A stretch of DNA of 64,000 nt from Acidobacteriota bacterium (GCA_013152385.1 JAADGL010000030.1:1-64000), one strand, 5' to 3'. Shown: positions 32,510 to 43,166, numbered from the stretch's first letter. Made by a program: numbers and translations. Notes: a model not told the origin generated them from the sequence alone.

Positions 32510-33966
32510 GATTCCGCCTCCAGAGGCAGTTTCAAACGCACCAGTGTTCCCTTCCCCGGCTTGGAAAAAATATCCACATCCCCGTTGTGCTCTTTCAAAA
32601 TCATCCGGGTAATGTGCATTCCCAGCCCGCTTCCGGTAAGTTTGGTCGTATAAAACAACTCAAAAACGCGTTCCTGTTCTTTTTCCGGTATTCCCGGGCC
32701 AAAGTCCCGGATATTGACATACAGACACTGCCGGCTTTTGGAAACCGAACACCAGATCCGGATAATACCCTCCTCTTCACTGGCTTCAACTGCATTTTTC
32801 AATACATTCAAAACCGCCCGGCGAAGCTGATTGCGGTCTCCTTTTATCAGCGGCACTTCCCTTTTCATCCGGTCAAGGTGAATCCTTTTCCGGTTAATGG
32901 ATTGCCGGAGCAGTTCCACAACTTCATCCACGACCGAATTCGACGAAAGTTCTTCCGTCTTGAGCATCGGCATCCGGACAAAAGACAAATAATCATCCGT
33001 AATATTGTTGAGATGGCTCACTTCAGTATCCACAATTCGCAGCAGCCTGCGAATGGCGGTCACCTGCCTCAATTTCACTTCATTCAATTCTTCCAGCTCA
33101 TCTTCAACCAATTCAAGGTTCAGCATGATGGAGCTCAGCGGATTTCGAATTTCATGGGCAACCTGTGCCGCCATCTGCCCCACAACCGAAAGCCGCTCAT
33201 TCTGAATCACCTGCTTTTGAAGGGCCTTCTCCCGGGTAATATCCCGAACAATAGCAGAAAATCCCACCGGCTCTCCGGCAGCATTCTGTACCAGAGTCCT
33301 GGTGATATTAACTACAATCCGCCGGCCGTCTTTCCTTAACCGCTCGGTTTCATAATTGCGGATAAAGCCTTTCTCCATTGCCTCGCGGGTAAAATAATCC
33401 AATTCTTCCTGCCTTTGAACATCATCCGGTATCAGGATGTCAAGGGGACTGTCCGTCATCTCCTCCCGTGTATAACCGAAGATGTCTTCCGCCCCCCGGT
33501 TCCAGAGAAAAATACGGTTTTCCAGCGTAATCCCCATTATTGCATCAGCGGAATCATTGAGGATGTTAACCAGAATATTCGTGGTTTCCCGGATCCTGTC
33601 ATCACTTATTTTCCGTTTCGTAATATCTTTCAGAAAAATCAGATACCCTTCATCTCCTTCCGCAAGGACAAATGGAGTTACGCAAAGTTCTGCCCAGAGA
33701 GAACGAATCCGGCTGCCTATAATCCGAATCTGAACGTCGGAAATTCCGGTGGGACTTTCCTGAATCATCTCCACAATCCGGTCAAATGCTTTTTTGCCTT
33801 CTTTTAAAAATTCCCAGACATGCTGGCCCAGCGCCTCTTTTTCCGGAACACCCAGCAGATTTGTGGCGGCATGATTCAAATAATTAACCTTGCCGTTTTT
33901 TCCCACTTCCAGAATCGCCAGCCCGGCATTCCGGAAAAGTTGTTTAATCCGGCTTGCCTGCTTCAT
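32503..33966 (-). CDS. PAS-domain sensor histidine kinase (NtrB-like, soluble)
   Basis: The 487 residues hold two PAS domains (about 1-120 and 125-245) and a HisKA domain with His271 in VAHEIRNPLSSI. A GHKL ATPase domain follows, with N-box LRRAVLNVLKNAVEA, DFGPGIPEKE and GSGLGMHITRMI. No membrane helix is present, so it senses inside the cell. The kinase core is of the NtrB type that usually pairs with sigma-54 activators. No response regulator is adjacent. It overlaps the YibQ-like gene by 23 bases. Confidence 0.93.
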   Translation of the reverse strand: MKQASRIKQLFRNAGLAILEVGKNGKVNYLNHAATNLLGVPEKEALGQHVWEFLKEGKKAFDRIVEMIQESPTGISDVQIRIIGSRIRSLWAELCVTPFVLAEGDEGYLIFLKDITKRKISDDRIRETTNILVNILNDSADAIMGITLENRIFLWNRGAEDIFGYTREEMTDSPLDILIPDDVQRQEELDYFTREAMEKGFIRNYETERLRKDGRRIVVNITRTLVQNAAGEPVGFSAIVRDITREKALQKQVIQNERLSVVGQMAAQVAHEIRNPLSSIMLNLELVEDELEELNEVKLRQVTAIRRLLRIVDTEVSHLNNITDDYLSFVRMPMLKTEELSSNSVVDEVVELLRQSINRKRIHLDRMKREVPLIKGDRNQLRRAVLNVLKNAVEASEEEGIIRIWCSVSKSRQCLYVNIRDFGPGIPEKEQERVFELFYTTKLTGSGLGMHITRMILKEHNGDVDIFSKPGKGTLVRLKLPLEAESC

Positions 33967-35140
33967 TCACCAACTCCCTGACAAATACAAAATTTACCTT
34001 CCGGTCCAGAAGAGGCATCTCGGCTGCCAGCACATCAATGGTTTCCGGATAATTATGGCCGATTGCTACGGCATAACCATTCTTGCAGGCTTCTTTCACC
34101 ACTTTTTGCAACTGGTTGCGAATATCCTTTTCCTTCCTGCTGTTATCCAGAAAAACATTCCGTGGCAGGCTGGGCACCCCGGCCCGCCGGGCTTCGTGAA
34201 GCGCCACTGACTCCGCGGTGGTACGGGAATCAATGAAAAACAACCCTTTTTCTTTCAACTTGTGCATTACAACCCGCATGGTAAAAGGAATTGAGGTCGC
34301 TTTGGAACCCATGTGGTTGTTCATCCCCACGGCATACTGAATATTGTCAATTGCCGCCTGAATCTTTTTGTCAATCAGTTTCCGGCTGTCTTTTTCAAAA
34401 ATAGCACCGGGGCCCGGGTCCTCCATCGGATAACGTTCCGGCTCCATGGGCATATGAACCATCATGTCAAAACCGGACCCCCTCGCCATTGACGCGCACT
34501 CCCGGGAATACCGCCGAAACGGAATAATGGCAAAGGTCAGAGGATAGGGGATTGTCAATGCCTTCCGGAAGGCATTCATGTGGCCAAGGCCGACATCGTC
34601 CAGAATAATGGCAACCAGCGGTTCCCCTCTATGCATTTTCCTGAATTTCACCTTTCCGGCAGGTTTGACAGGAACAGGCGATTTTGTGAAATTTCTGCGG
34701 GTAATCTTTTCGGCTCTCTTCTTTCGGGCGGCACCATAAAGAATGATCCGCCAGCTTTTTTTCCCCGATTCCAAAAGGATAATCCGACGGCTACCCGTGT
34801 CCTTGCCCAAAATAACCGCATCTGTTTTTTTGAGTTTCTCTTTCAAAATCCGTTGAAAACGGCCAGCGGCAAGAGGTTTTAATTTCGCACTGAACACCGT
34901 CTGCCCGTTTCCATTCACCTCTATCCGAACCGCGGTTGCGGGCACCCCTGACAGGGAAAAAGACAGCAAAACAACCTCTTTTGCCCGATTGGAAGAAAGT
35001 GAGGGACGGAATGAAAAAAGAAAAAGGGCAATCACTGCGCCCAGCACCGACAAAACCAGCACCGTAAGTATGATCCGGAGAATCAGCGGAGATTTCGAAA
35101 CCTTCTTTGAAGAACGTCTATGCCGCCGTTTTATTGCCAT
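33944..35140 (-). CDS. Divergent polysaccharide deacetylase (YibQ-like)
   Basis: The 398 residues have a short basic N-terminus, one membrane helix (about 18-48) and a ~100-residue unassigned part. The C-terminal ~220 residues form the 'divergent polysaccharide deacetylase' domain: PLVAIILDDVGLGHMNAF, HMPMEPE, MNNHMGS and AIGHNYPETID. E. coli yibQ lies next to envC, and here the same fold is encoded two genes from an EnvC-like protein, a conserved pairing. Substrate is unknown but probably a cell-wall or surface glycan. It overlaps the CtpA-like gene by 23 bases. Confidence 0.9.
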   Translation of the reverse strand: MAIKRRHRRSSKKVSKSPLILRIILTVLVLSVLGAVIALFLFSFRPSLSSNRAKEVVLLSFSLSGVPATAVRIEVNGNGQTVFSAKLKPLAAGRFQRILKEKLKKTDAVILGKDTGSRRIILLESGKKSWRIILYGAARKKRAEKITRRNFTKSPVPVKPAGKVKFRKMHRGEPLVAIILDDVGLGHMNAFRKALTIPYPLTFAIIPFRRYSRECASMARGSGFDMMVHMPMEPERYPMEDPGPGAIFEKDSRKLIDKKIQAAIDNIQYAVGMNNHMGSKATSIPFTMRVVMHKLKEKGLFFIDSRTTAESVALHEARRAGVPSLPRNVFLDNSRKEKDIRNQLQKVVKEACKNGYAVAIGHNYPETIDVLAAEMPLLDRKVNFVFVRELVNEAGKPD

Positions 35141-36245
35141 CCGCTTTGTGGCTCTCTTTTTTCAGAATGTTTTCAATTTTTGACGAAATTTCCGAATCGT
35201 CTATATAGGAACGAACATCCGGTTTTATCCCCTTTTTCAACAGAGGACGATAAAATACAGTCGCCAGCTCCACATATGCACCGTCATCCAGCTTCAGCAC
35301 CTGAGAATCAAACGCCTTGCCGGAAGTCCGGGTTCCCACCAGAATGACACCGGGCTGCCCTTTTAATAAATTCGCCATCACCGCACCGGCATTCATGGTA
35401 AACCCGGAAGTCAAAACAAACAGATGGGGTACGCAAAGCCCCGGAACACCTTCCACAGGGCGGGCAGTGAAGGTTTTGACTGCATCTCTGCGCCGAGCCG
35501 TCACAGTCACCTTTTTACCAATGATGAATGCGGCCAGTTTCAGCATATTCCGATAATGATCATCCTGAGTATAACGCAGATCAAGAAGGGCCGGTTTTCC
35601 AGTTACCGCATAGCGATTAAATTGATCCACGACATCGTCAGAAAAAGATTCAATGCGGAAAGCCTTATACTCCTCCACCTTGTAAATTGAGCTGGCAGGG
35701 GGGGCCAATTCCGTATATCGAAAGCTATGTTCAACATCTTTGCCCTGATCCATGGAATAATAAGTTAAATTTACCGGTTTTCCCACCGGGCCTTTCAGCA
35801 TTGCCTTGATTGCGAAAAGGGACAAATCCCAGGTATATTTGCCATTGATTTTCTGAAGAATCGTACCGGCAACAATACCGGCCTTTTCCGCTTCACTCCC
35901 GGGTTCCACATGCACGACCTGTGCATAGCCGCCCCGCTTAATGACCCGGATCCCCACTCTGCCTTTTTCCGCCAAACGGGGCTGAATCTTTGCCATAATG
36001 TCGGCAGGAATATAACTGTTCTGGTCAAAAACACTCTCCACCGCGCCCCGGTACGCGCCTTCCATTGCTCTTTCCTCGTTTACCGGTTCCACATAACGGG
36101 CCTTGACAATATTGTAAACCTTCGCAAAGATACCGAAAGCATTATAGGCATCCGCCTGTTTTTTCTGCCGGTTGCTGATGCCAACCGCCGCCGCAATGGC
36201 TACCACGGTCAAAATCATTGTCAATTGAACCAATCTTTTCAGCAT
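35118..36245 (-). CDS. CtpA-like S41 family protein, probably inactive
   Basis: The 375 residues have an N-terminal membrane anchor (about 7-24), a PDZ domain (~90-175) and an S41 tail-protease domain. In active members the serine sits in a G-S-A-S-A-S-E loop and the lysine in F-G-K-G. Here the lysine motif is kept (TSGKA, Lys310), but the serine loop reads LTSGFTMNAGAVMA (278-291), with no serine at the aligned site, and the preceding NPGG motif is lost (LDLRYTQDD). It is probably a structural or adaptor protein. It sits between the EnvC-like and YibQ-like genes, as active CtpA does in many bacteria. Confidence 0.82.
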   Translation of the reverse strand: MLKRLVQLTMILTVVAIAAAVGISNRQKKQADAYNAFGIFAKVYNIVKARYVEPVNEERAMEGAYRGAVESVFDQNSYIPADIMAKIQPRLAEKGRVGIRVIKRGGYAQVVHVEPGSEAEKAGIVAGTILQKINGKYTWDLSLFAIKAMLKGPVGKPVNLTYYSMDQGKDVEHSFRYTELAPPASSIYKVEEYKAFRIESFSDDVVDQFNRYAVTGKPALLDLRYTQDDHYRNMLKLAAFIIGKKVTVTARRRDAVKTFTARPVEGVPGLCVPHLFVLTSGFTMNAGAVMANLLKGQPGVILVGTRTSGKAFDSQVLKLDDGAYVELATVFYRPLLKKGIKPDVRSYIDDSEISSKIENILKKESHKADGNKTAA

Positions 36246-36307
36246 TTTTTAACTCCAAAACCCGGCCTATTCCCGGCAAAATATCGAAAAAACCACCGGT
36301 TACCGGG

Positions 36308-37429
36308 TTAATTCCCCTTCCGAACCCATTTTAACGGATTCAGAGGTGTCCGTCCGTGCCACAATTCAAAGTGAAGCACATCGTGTTCCAGCGATGCCGT
36401 ATCGCCGGATCTGGCGATGATATCTCCTGTTGTGACAACCTGGTTGATTGTAACAGAAAACGAGTCCAGGTGCGCGTAAAAACTATAGTAATCATTGCCG
36501 TGGTTCAGGATAACCAGACGGCCATAAGATTTGTACCAACCGGCATACACCACCACACCGTCATAAACAGCCCGAACCGGTGACCCCTGAGGAACATGGA
36601 TTGTAATCCCGTTGTTTTTCAACCAGGTTCCGAATTTTCGATTCCGCACCCGGCCGAAGCGTTCCGTAATTCTTCCCTTTACCGGCAGAGAAAGCAGGCC
36701 TTTAAACCGGCTGATCGGTACCCGGGAAGGATTCATGGCAGTGGGTTTTGCCGTGATAACAGCCATCAAATCGGCAAGCAGTGCCTTTCGCTGAGCAAGC
36801 AATTCCATGTAAAGCTTTTTCTTTGAACGAATCCTCCTGTAAAGGGCCCGCTTCTCCCGATAAGTATTCCGATATTGGCGATGGAGAGTTGTTAACTGAG
36901 TAATTTTCTGCTCCAGAAAAAGGGTCTTCCCGGAGAGGCGGGCTTCCAAATCCGTTTTCTCCCGATGCAAAAGAGACAGGCGGTCCAGTGCTTCCCTGTC
37001 TTTTTCGGCGAGAAAGAGAAAAAGATTGACAGAGTGTATCAGCTCCGCTTCATCTTCCGGTACCATTACGGTTTCAAACAGGAAATATCCCTCTTTCCGG
37101 TACAGGACTCTGAGACGGCCGGCAAGGTAGGCCCGTTTCTTTTTTATTTCCAGTGCCACCAATTTCAGATTTTTTTTTAAAACTTTCAGTTCCGATTCGG
37201 CCTGTCGCTTACTTTTGACAGCAGCGGCCCGCTCCGCCAGCAGCACCTGCAGCTTTGCGGACAGAAATTCCACATCCTCACTGAGGGAACGGCTCCGGTT
37301 CGAAAGAACCGCCAACCTCGACTTCAACTGATGGATATCTGCCTGAACAATTTCCAGATTCCGGTTCCGGGGAAAAACGGGACCCACAGCAAGCATACAG
37401 AAAAAAAAGAAAAAGAATATCCTTTTCAT
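36308..37429 (-). CDS. envC: EnvC-like murein hydrolase activator (degenerate M23 domain)
   Basis: The 373 residues have a signal peptide (1-20), a long coiled coil (about 25-225) and a LytM/M23 domain (250-370). Active M23 enzymes need HxxxD in the first zinc motif. Here this reads NNGITI (272-277), without the His and Asp, while YAHLDS (His320) and LHFEL (His353) remain. Loss of zinc ligands plus the coiled coil is exactly the EnvC pattern, a protein that activates amidases at the division site. It overlaps the small membrane protein gene by four bases. Confidence 0.9.
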   Translation of the reverse strand: MKRIFFFFFFCMLAVGPVFPRNRNLEIVQADIHQLKSRLAVLSNRSRSLSEDVEFLSAKLQVLLAERAAAVKSKRQAESELKVLKKNLKLVALEIKKKRAYLAGRLRVLYRKEGYFLFETVMVPEDEAELIHSVNLFLFLAEKDREALDRLSLLHREKTDLEARLSGKTLFLEQKITQLTTLHRQYRNTYREKRALYRRIRSKKKLYMELLAQRKALLADLMAVITAKPTAMNPSRVPISRFKGLLSLPVKGRITERFGRVRNRKFGTWLKNNGITIHVPQGSPVRAVYDGVVVYAGWYKSYGRLVILNHGNDYYSFYAHLDSFSVTINQVVTTGDIIARSGDTASLEHDVLHFELWHGRTPLNPLKWVRKGN

Positions 37430-37812
37430 TGCCAGGGCACCGCCTGCCAGACAGCCGCGAGAACAGCGGCAATTTCAAGGAAAACCAGAAAAATGCTTGC
37501 AACCGTAAACCACACTGCACGGCGGGCGGAACAGGTCGAAATAACAGCGCTGCCGCTTTTCAGAATGGAAAAAACATGAAAAACCAGCACAAGAACAAAA
37601 CAGATCAGCGGAAACAGCAGTACGGACAGAAGATTGCCGAAATGAATTCCCCCGCTCCGGACAGAGTGCCATACCAGGGCGGTACCGAGAAACAAAAACC
37701 CCACCGCCCCGCCGCCGAAAATCAGAGAACGGAAAAAATCACCGGCATACACAAACCCCATCCCCGGGAAAACAATGTTGTAATACATCACTTTCCGGTG
37801 GACACTGTCCAT
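37426..37812 (-). CDS. Small polytopic membrane protein of unknown function
   Basis: The 128 residues from ATG 37812 hold three or four membrane segments: about 10-28 (NIVFPGMGFVYAGDFF), 30-48, 60-80 and 100-122. The first part resembles proteins with a 'PGxGxxYxG' loop near the N-terminus, seen in TM2/DUF5683-like small membrane proteins. The start is uncertain: the AAGGG before this ATG is very close, and TTG at 37866 would add 18 residues and overlap the kinase gene. It is coupled to the envC-like gene (ATGA), so a link to envelope growth is likely. Confidence 0.65.
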   Translation of the reverse strand: MDSVHRKVMYYNIVFPGMGFVYAGDFFRSLIFGGGAVGFLFLGTALVWHSVRSGGIHFGNLLSVLLFPLICFVLVLVFHVFSILKSGSAVISTCSARRAVWFTVASIFLVFLEIAAVLAAVWQAVPWQ

Positions 37813-37837
37813 ACCCTTCAGGTTCAGTTCTTTTCCG

Positions 37838-38734
37838 TCAGGAAATAATTTTCCGGTATTCAACAAGACGCCTGTCTATTTCCTCCATTGTAATGGTTTT
37901 TAACCGCTCCACACTGAAATTCTCAATTTCCAGAGAAGAAAGCACCGTCCCCACTTTCACCGCCTCCCGGCAGACAGAAAAATCCAAACTGCCCTGTCCG
38001 GCCGCATAGCCGAGAAAACCGGCGGCAAAAGTATCCCCCGCTCCGGTGGGATCAATCACCTTCTCCACCGGAAAAGCCGGTGCCATGGCAATATTCTCCC
38101 TGTCCATCAGGATGGAACCGAACTCTCCCCGCTTAATGCAGACCATTTCCGGTCCCATTTCCAGAATCTTCCTGCCGGTACGGATGGTATTGGGCTCCCC
38201 GGTAAGAAGTTTCGCCTCCCCTTCATTTACAAAAAGAAGGTTGGTTTCTTTCAATACCTTCATCAAATCGTCCCGGGTTTCATTAATCCACAGGTTCATG
38301 GTATCACAGGCGACAAAACGCCCTTTCCCCACTTCATCAATCACCTTTCCCTGCAAAGCCGGGTGGATATTGCCGAGAAATACAAAATCGGAATCCAGAT
38401 AGGAATCCGGAATTTCCGGATCAAATTCTGCAAAAACATTTAACTGGGTATCATGGGTAATGGCCTCATTCAGGTTGGAACCGTACTCCCCTTTCCAGAA
38501 AAAAGTCTTCCCCGGCCGGCGGACCAGCCCTTCCAGCGACACATCCCTGGATTTCAGCAGATTCAAATCCGCATCATCGAAATCCTCTCCGACAACACCG
38601 ACAAGGTTGACGTGAGTGAACAGAGACGCACCGATTGAAAAATATGTGGCAGAACCGCCGAGAACCCGTTCCCGTTCTCCGTAAGGGGTTTTCAATGAGT
38701 CATAGGCCACGGAACCAACTGCAATGATTGACAT
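37838..38734 (-). CDS. PfkB-family sugar or nucleoside kinase
   Basis: The 298 residues show the PfkB fold. The N-terminal GGSATYFSIGASLF motif (about 26-39) is followed by VGVVGEDF and the C-terminal DPTGAGDTFAAGFLGY with the catalytic Asp (about residue 235). The substrate is not clear from the sequence; adenosine, ribose or another sugar is possible. I chose the ATG at 38734, eight bases after AGGAG. It is the first gene of the minus-strand run into the envC-like cluster. Confidence 0.9.
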   Translation of the reverse strand: MSIIAVGSVAYDSLKTPYGERERVLGGSATYFSIGASLFTHVNLVGVVGEDFDDADLNLLKSRDVSLEGLVRRPGKTFFWKGEYGSNLNEAITHDTQLNVFAEFDPEIPDSYLDSDFVFLGNIHPALQGKVIDEVGKGRFVACDTMNLWINETRDDLMKVLKETNLLFVNEGEAKLLTGEPNTIRTGRKILEMGPEMVCIKRGEFGSILMDRENIAMAPAFPVEKVIDPTGAGDTFAAGFLGYAAGQGSLDFSVCREAVKVGTVLSSLEIENFSVERLKTITMEEIDRRLVEYRKIIS

Positions 38735-38930
38735 TAACATTCTCCTTTCCAAACCAGTTTCCTTTTACCGATGGATTTTATCATATTCACGATTTAAATC
38801 ACCACACACATCCCGAAACGGATTGACCGGAAAAAGGAAGACAAGCATGAGGGGATGAGTCCTGAAAGTTGCCGGCAGCCTGTCTTTCATCTCAAATATT
38901 CCCTTTATTCATTCCCCGGCAATACGGCAT

Positions 38931-38958
38931 AAAAAAAGCGGGGATTGCTCCCCGCTTT
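38931..38958 (-). terminator. Terminator of the TCA-cycle operon
   Basis: On the minus strand AAAGCGGGGA and TCCCCGCTTT form a 10-bp stem with a 4-base loop, running into a T-tract. It lies 22 bases after the sdhB stop. Confidence 0.88.
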
Positions 38959-38979
38959 GTGTTATCCCGTAAAGACCGG

Positions 38980-39729
38980 TTATTTTCGAAACCAGTCCTT
39001 CATTACCTGCAGGGTCACCTGCTTCCCCACTTCCGCAATGGAGGTGGTCAGCGGAATTTCCTTCGGGCAGGCTTCCACACAATTCTGTGCGTTGCCGCAC
39101 TCGGCGATTCCCCCTTTTCCCATCACCGCATGGAGCCGGTCTTCTTTCAACGCGGATCCTGTAGGATGGAAGTTAAACAGACGAACCTGCGAAATAATCT
39201 GTGCTCCCATGAAATCATTGTCTTTCTCAAACTGGGGGCAGACTTCAAGACAGCAGCCGCAAGTCATGCACTTGGACAGTTCATAGTGTACCGCCCGTTC
39301 AGCTTCGGGAATTTTCGGTCCGGGGCCCATATCGAAAGAGCCGTCCACAGGTACCCATGCCTGCACTTTTTTCAAGTTATCAAACATACGCTGACGATTG
39401 ACCACCAAGTCCCGGACAACGGGAAATTTGGTCATAGGTTCCAGCACAATGGGCTGATCCAGATTATCTACCAGCGCGGAACAGGCCTGACGAACCATTC
39501 CGTTGATAATCATCGTGCAGGCACCGCAGACTTCTTCAAGGCAGCTGCATTCCCATGCCACAGCGGTTGTTTTCTTTCCGCCCCGCGTCACCGGATTTTC
39601 CTGAATTGCCACAAGACAGGAAATCACATTCATCGAAGGCCCGTACGGGATTTCAAACTCTTCCCAGAACGGGGATGACTCCGCATTCAACTGCCGTTTA
39701 ATTTTCAGGCGAATCGTTTTCTCAGCCAT
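38980..39729 (-). CDS. sdhB: Succinate dehydrogenase / fumarate reductase iron-sulfur subunit
   Basis: The 249-residue subunit passes electrons between the flavin and haem subunits. Cluster motifs are all present: [2Fe-2S] CSCLEEVCGAC near 63-73, [4Fe-4S] CMTCGCCLEVCP and [3Fe-4S] CGNAQNCVEACPKEIPL. The ATG at 39729 overlaps the sdhA stop and follows GGGGAGG. The sequence style is that of the Bacillus/Wolinella/Geobacter type. The direction of the reaction in vivo (succinate oxidation or fumarate reduction) cannot be told from sequence. Confidence 0.95.
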   Translation of the reverse strand: MAEKTIRLKIKRQLNAESSPFWEEFEIPYGPSMNVISCLVAIQENPVTRGGKKTTAVAWECSCLEEVCGACTMIINGMVRQACSALVDNLDQPIVLEPMTKFPVVRDLVVNRQRMFDNLKKVQAWVPVDGSFDMGPGPKIPEAERAVHYELSKCMTCGCCLEVCPQFEKDNDFMGAQIISQVRLFNFHPTGSALKEDRLHAVMGKGGIAECGNAQNCVEACPKEIPLTTSIAEVGKQVTLQVMKDWFRK

Positions 39730-41501
39730 CACTTATCCTCCCCTTCCGTTTCCGTTGCGTGTTTGTCCACCGCATAGTTCCGGGCTCTCGGTTTAATTAA
39801 GGAGGTATCGACTTCTTCGTAGCTGATTTTCGGGCCATCTTCACTGACGGTGGCAATGGTTGTTTTCAGGAAATTCTCATCGTCCCGATCGGGAAATTCC
39901 GGTTTGTAGTGGGCACCGCGGCTTTCGTTCCGGTGCAATGCACTGACAGTCAATACCCGTGCCAGTTCCAGCATCCGCTGGAGGTCTTTCACGTAAATAA
40001 CTTCCTGATTCAGCACCTTGGAATGGTCAACGATTCCGATGTGATTCCAGCGTTCCCGGAGTTCCACCAACTTCTTTTCCAACTCTTCCAGTTTGTCATT
40101 GTGACGGACAACCGTCATCCGCTCTGTCATCCATTTGGCCATTTCCTGATGGATTTTCCGGGCATTTTCATCGCCGCTCATACCATAAATCTGCTCAAAG
40201 AGTGTTTCACTCTGGCCGAGGAATTTCTCCGCCAGCACATCGAAATCCGAAGCCGGTTCCACCGAATTGGCAAACTCAACTGCGTTGGGGCCGGTTACAA
40301 AGCCGTCATAGATACAGGACAGCAGTGAGTTGGCGCCGAGGCGGTTGGCACCGTGGTACTGGTAATTGACCTCACCGGCCGCAAACAGGCCGTTGATACT
40401 GGTCATGTCCGTTTCCGCGTCCACCCAGAGTCCGCCCATGGAGTAATGGACCGAGGGAAAAACTTTCATCGGTACCTTCCGCGGATCATCCCCGACAAAT
40501 TTCTCGTAGATTTCCATGATGCCGCCCAACTTCACGTCCAGGAAATCCGGATCCATAAAGGAAAGGTCCAGATAAACCTTGTTTTCACCGTCCAGGCCCA
40601 GGCCCTGGTTAATACAAATGTCATAAATCGCCCGGGTGGCGATGTCACGGGGAACAAGGTTTCCGTAAGCCGGATACATTTCTTCAAGAAAGTACCAGGG
40701 TTTTCCGTCTTTATACGTCCACATCCGGCCGCCTTCGCCGCGGGCGGATTCCGACATCAGCCGGTTTTTATCGGAACCCGGTATCGCTGTCGGATGAATC
40801 TGGATAAATTCGCCGTTGGCATACTTCGCCCCCTGCATATAGCAGGCGGTGGCAACAGAACCGGTATTGATGAAAGAGTTTGTGGACTTGCCGTAGATGT
40901 AGCCGGGGCCGCCGGTTGCCACTACAACCGCCGCGGCGGGAACGGTCTGCAGCTTCATGGTGTTCATGTCCATTACCACCACACCGCGGACTGTTTTAGT
41001 GTCATCCACAATCAGTTCCTGAAAATCGTAGCCGATCCACTTTTTCACCTGGCCGGCCGCTTCGAAACGCCGGACCTGTTCATCCAGCGCGTAAATAATC
41101 TGCTGGCCGGTGGTGGCGCCTGCAAAGGCGGTTCGTTTCTGCTTCGCGCCGCCGAAGGCCCGGACATCCAGTGTTTTTTCCAATGTCCGGTTGAACATGA
41201 CACCCATCCGGTCCAGCATGTAAACAACTTCCGGCGCCTTTTCGCACATCCGCTTTGCCGGGCCCTGGTTTGCCAGAAAGTCTCCGCCGTACACGGTATC
41301 GTCAAAGTGTTCCCAGGGAGTATCCCCCTTTCCCTGCACATCCAACGCGGCATTGATTCCGCCCTGTGCGCACACGGAGTGGGAACGTTTCACCGGCACA
41401 AAGGAAATCAGGTCAACGTTCATTCCCTCTTCACAGATTCTAATGGTGGTCATCAGGCCGGCAAGGCCGCCCCCCACCACAACAATTCGTTTATCACTCA
41501 C
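39729..41501 (-). CDS. sdhA: Succinate dehydrogenase / fumarate reductase flavoprotein
   Basis: The 590-residue flavoprotein carries the active site. It has a Rossmann motif VVGGGLAGLMTTIR (8-21), covalent FAD His in RSHSVCAQGGINA (about 39-51), substrate-loop HPTAIPGSDKNRLMSE and GGLWVD, and the C-terminal capping domain. The start is GTG at 41501, six bases after AGGAGG. It is the middle gene of sdhCAB; its TGA overlaps the sdhB ATG. Length and gene order match the Bacillus-type enzyme. Confidence 0.96.
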   Translation of the reverse strand: MSDKRIVVVGGGLAGLMTTIRICEEGMNVDLISFVPVKRSHSVCAQGGINAALDVQGKGDTPWEHFDDTVYGGDFLANQGPAKRMCEKAPEVVYMLDRMGVMFNRTLEKTLDVRAFGGAKQKRTAFAGATTGQQIIYALDEQVRRFEAAGQVKKWIGYDFQELIVDDTKTVRGVVVMDMNTMKLQTVPAAAVVVATGGPGYIYGKSTNSFINTGSVATACYMQGAKYANGEFIQIHPTAIPGSDKNRLMSESARGEGGRMWTYKDGKPWYFLEEMYPAYGNLVPRDIATRAIYDICINQGLGLDGENKVYLDLSFMDPDFLDVKLGGIMEIYEKFVGDDPRKVPMKVFPSVHYSMGGLWVDAETDMTSINGLFAAGEVNYQYHGANRLGANSLLSCIYDGFVTGPNAVEFANSVEPASDFDVLAEKFLGQSETLFEQIYGMSGDENARKIHQEMAKWMTERMTVVRHNDKLEELEKKLVELRERWNHIGIVDHSKVLNQEVIYVKDLQRMLELARVLTVSALHRNESRGAHYKPEFPDRDDENFLKTTIATVSEDGPKISYEEVDTSLIKPRARNYAVDKHATETEGEDK

Positions 41502-41515
41502 CTGTCACCTCCTAA

Positions 41516-42130
41516 TCAGAACGCCAGCAGGGCTTTCACGCCGACGATAGCCAGAATAACGAACAGTCCCATGGTAATGTATCCCATCCGCTTCTGGGCT
41601 TTCGGGCCGATGGTGATCCCCCACACAATGCAGAAGCTCCAGATTCCGTTGGCAAAGTGGAAGGCAACACAGATAATCCCCACAACCATCCACCAGAAGA
41701 CCAGCGGAGATGCCAGCATCTTGTGCATCATCTCAAACGAAACTTCTTTTCCGTAGAACAGCGCGGAGAGCCGGGTCACCCACACGTGCCAGCCGATGTA
41801 GAACAGCAGAATCACACCGGTCACCCGCTGAATCAGATACATCCAGTTCCGGTAATAACCGTACTGAAGCTGATTGGCCTGGCCGGTATATACAATGTAA
41901 AGGCCGTAAATTCCATGAATCAGAAGCGGAATAAAAATAAAAACAAGTTCAATCACAATCAGGTAGGGCAGCGTGGCAAAAAAAGCGATTTTGTCATTGT
42001 AGGCCGCCGCACCGTGAACAGCGAAAGAGTTGGTAAAAAAGTGCTCCAGAATGAACAGGCCCAGCGGGATAATCCCGAGGAGTGAGTGGAGCCGTCTGTA
42101 AAAGAAACTGTTGTCTTTTACGCTTTCCAT
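41516..42130 (-). CDS. sdhC: Succinate dehydrogenase cytochrome b subunit (b558 type)
   Basis: The 204-residue membrane anchor has five helices and the histidines expected for two haems b (HSLLGIIPLG, LEHFF, LIHGIYGL and GWHVWVTRL). A single anchor subunit with di-haem b558 is the class found in Bacillus, Geobacter and epsilonproteobacteria. It reduces menaquinone or runs as a fumarate reductase. The start follows AAGGGGG. It leads the sdhCAB trio and follows mdh by 18 bases. Confidence 0.93.
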   Translation of the reverse strand: MESVKDNSFFYRRLHSLLGIIPLGLFILEHFFTNSFAVHGAAAYNDKIAFFATLPYLIVIELVFIFIPLLIHGIYGLYIVYTGQANQLQYGYYRNWMYLIQRVTGVILLFYIGWHVWVTRLSALFYGKEVSFEMMHKMLASPLVFWWMVVGIICVAFHFANGIWSFCIVWGITIGPKAQKRMGYITMGLFVILAIVGVKALLAF

Positions 42131-42148
42131 TTTTCCCCCTTTGAAGAA

Positions 42149-43141
<993 letters not shown>

Positions 43142-43166
43142 TCAGCTTTCCCCCTCGCAATCTCCA

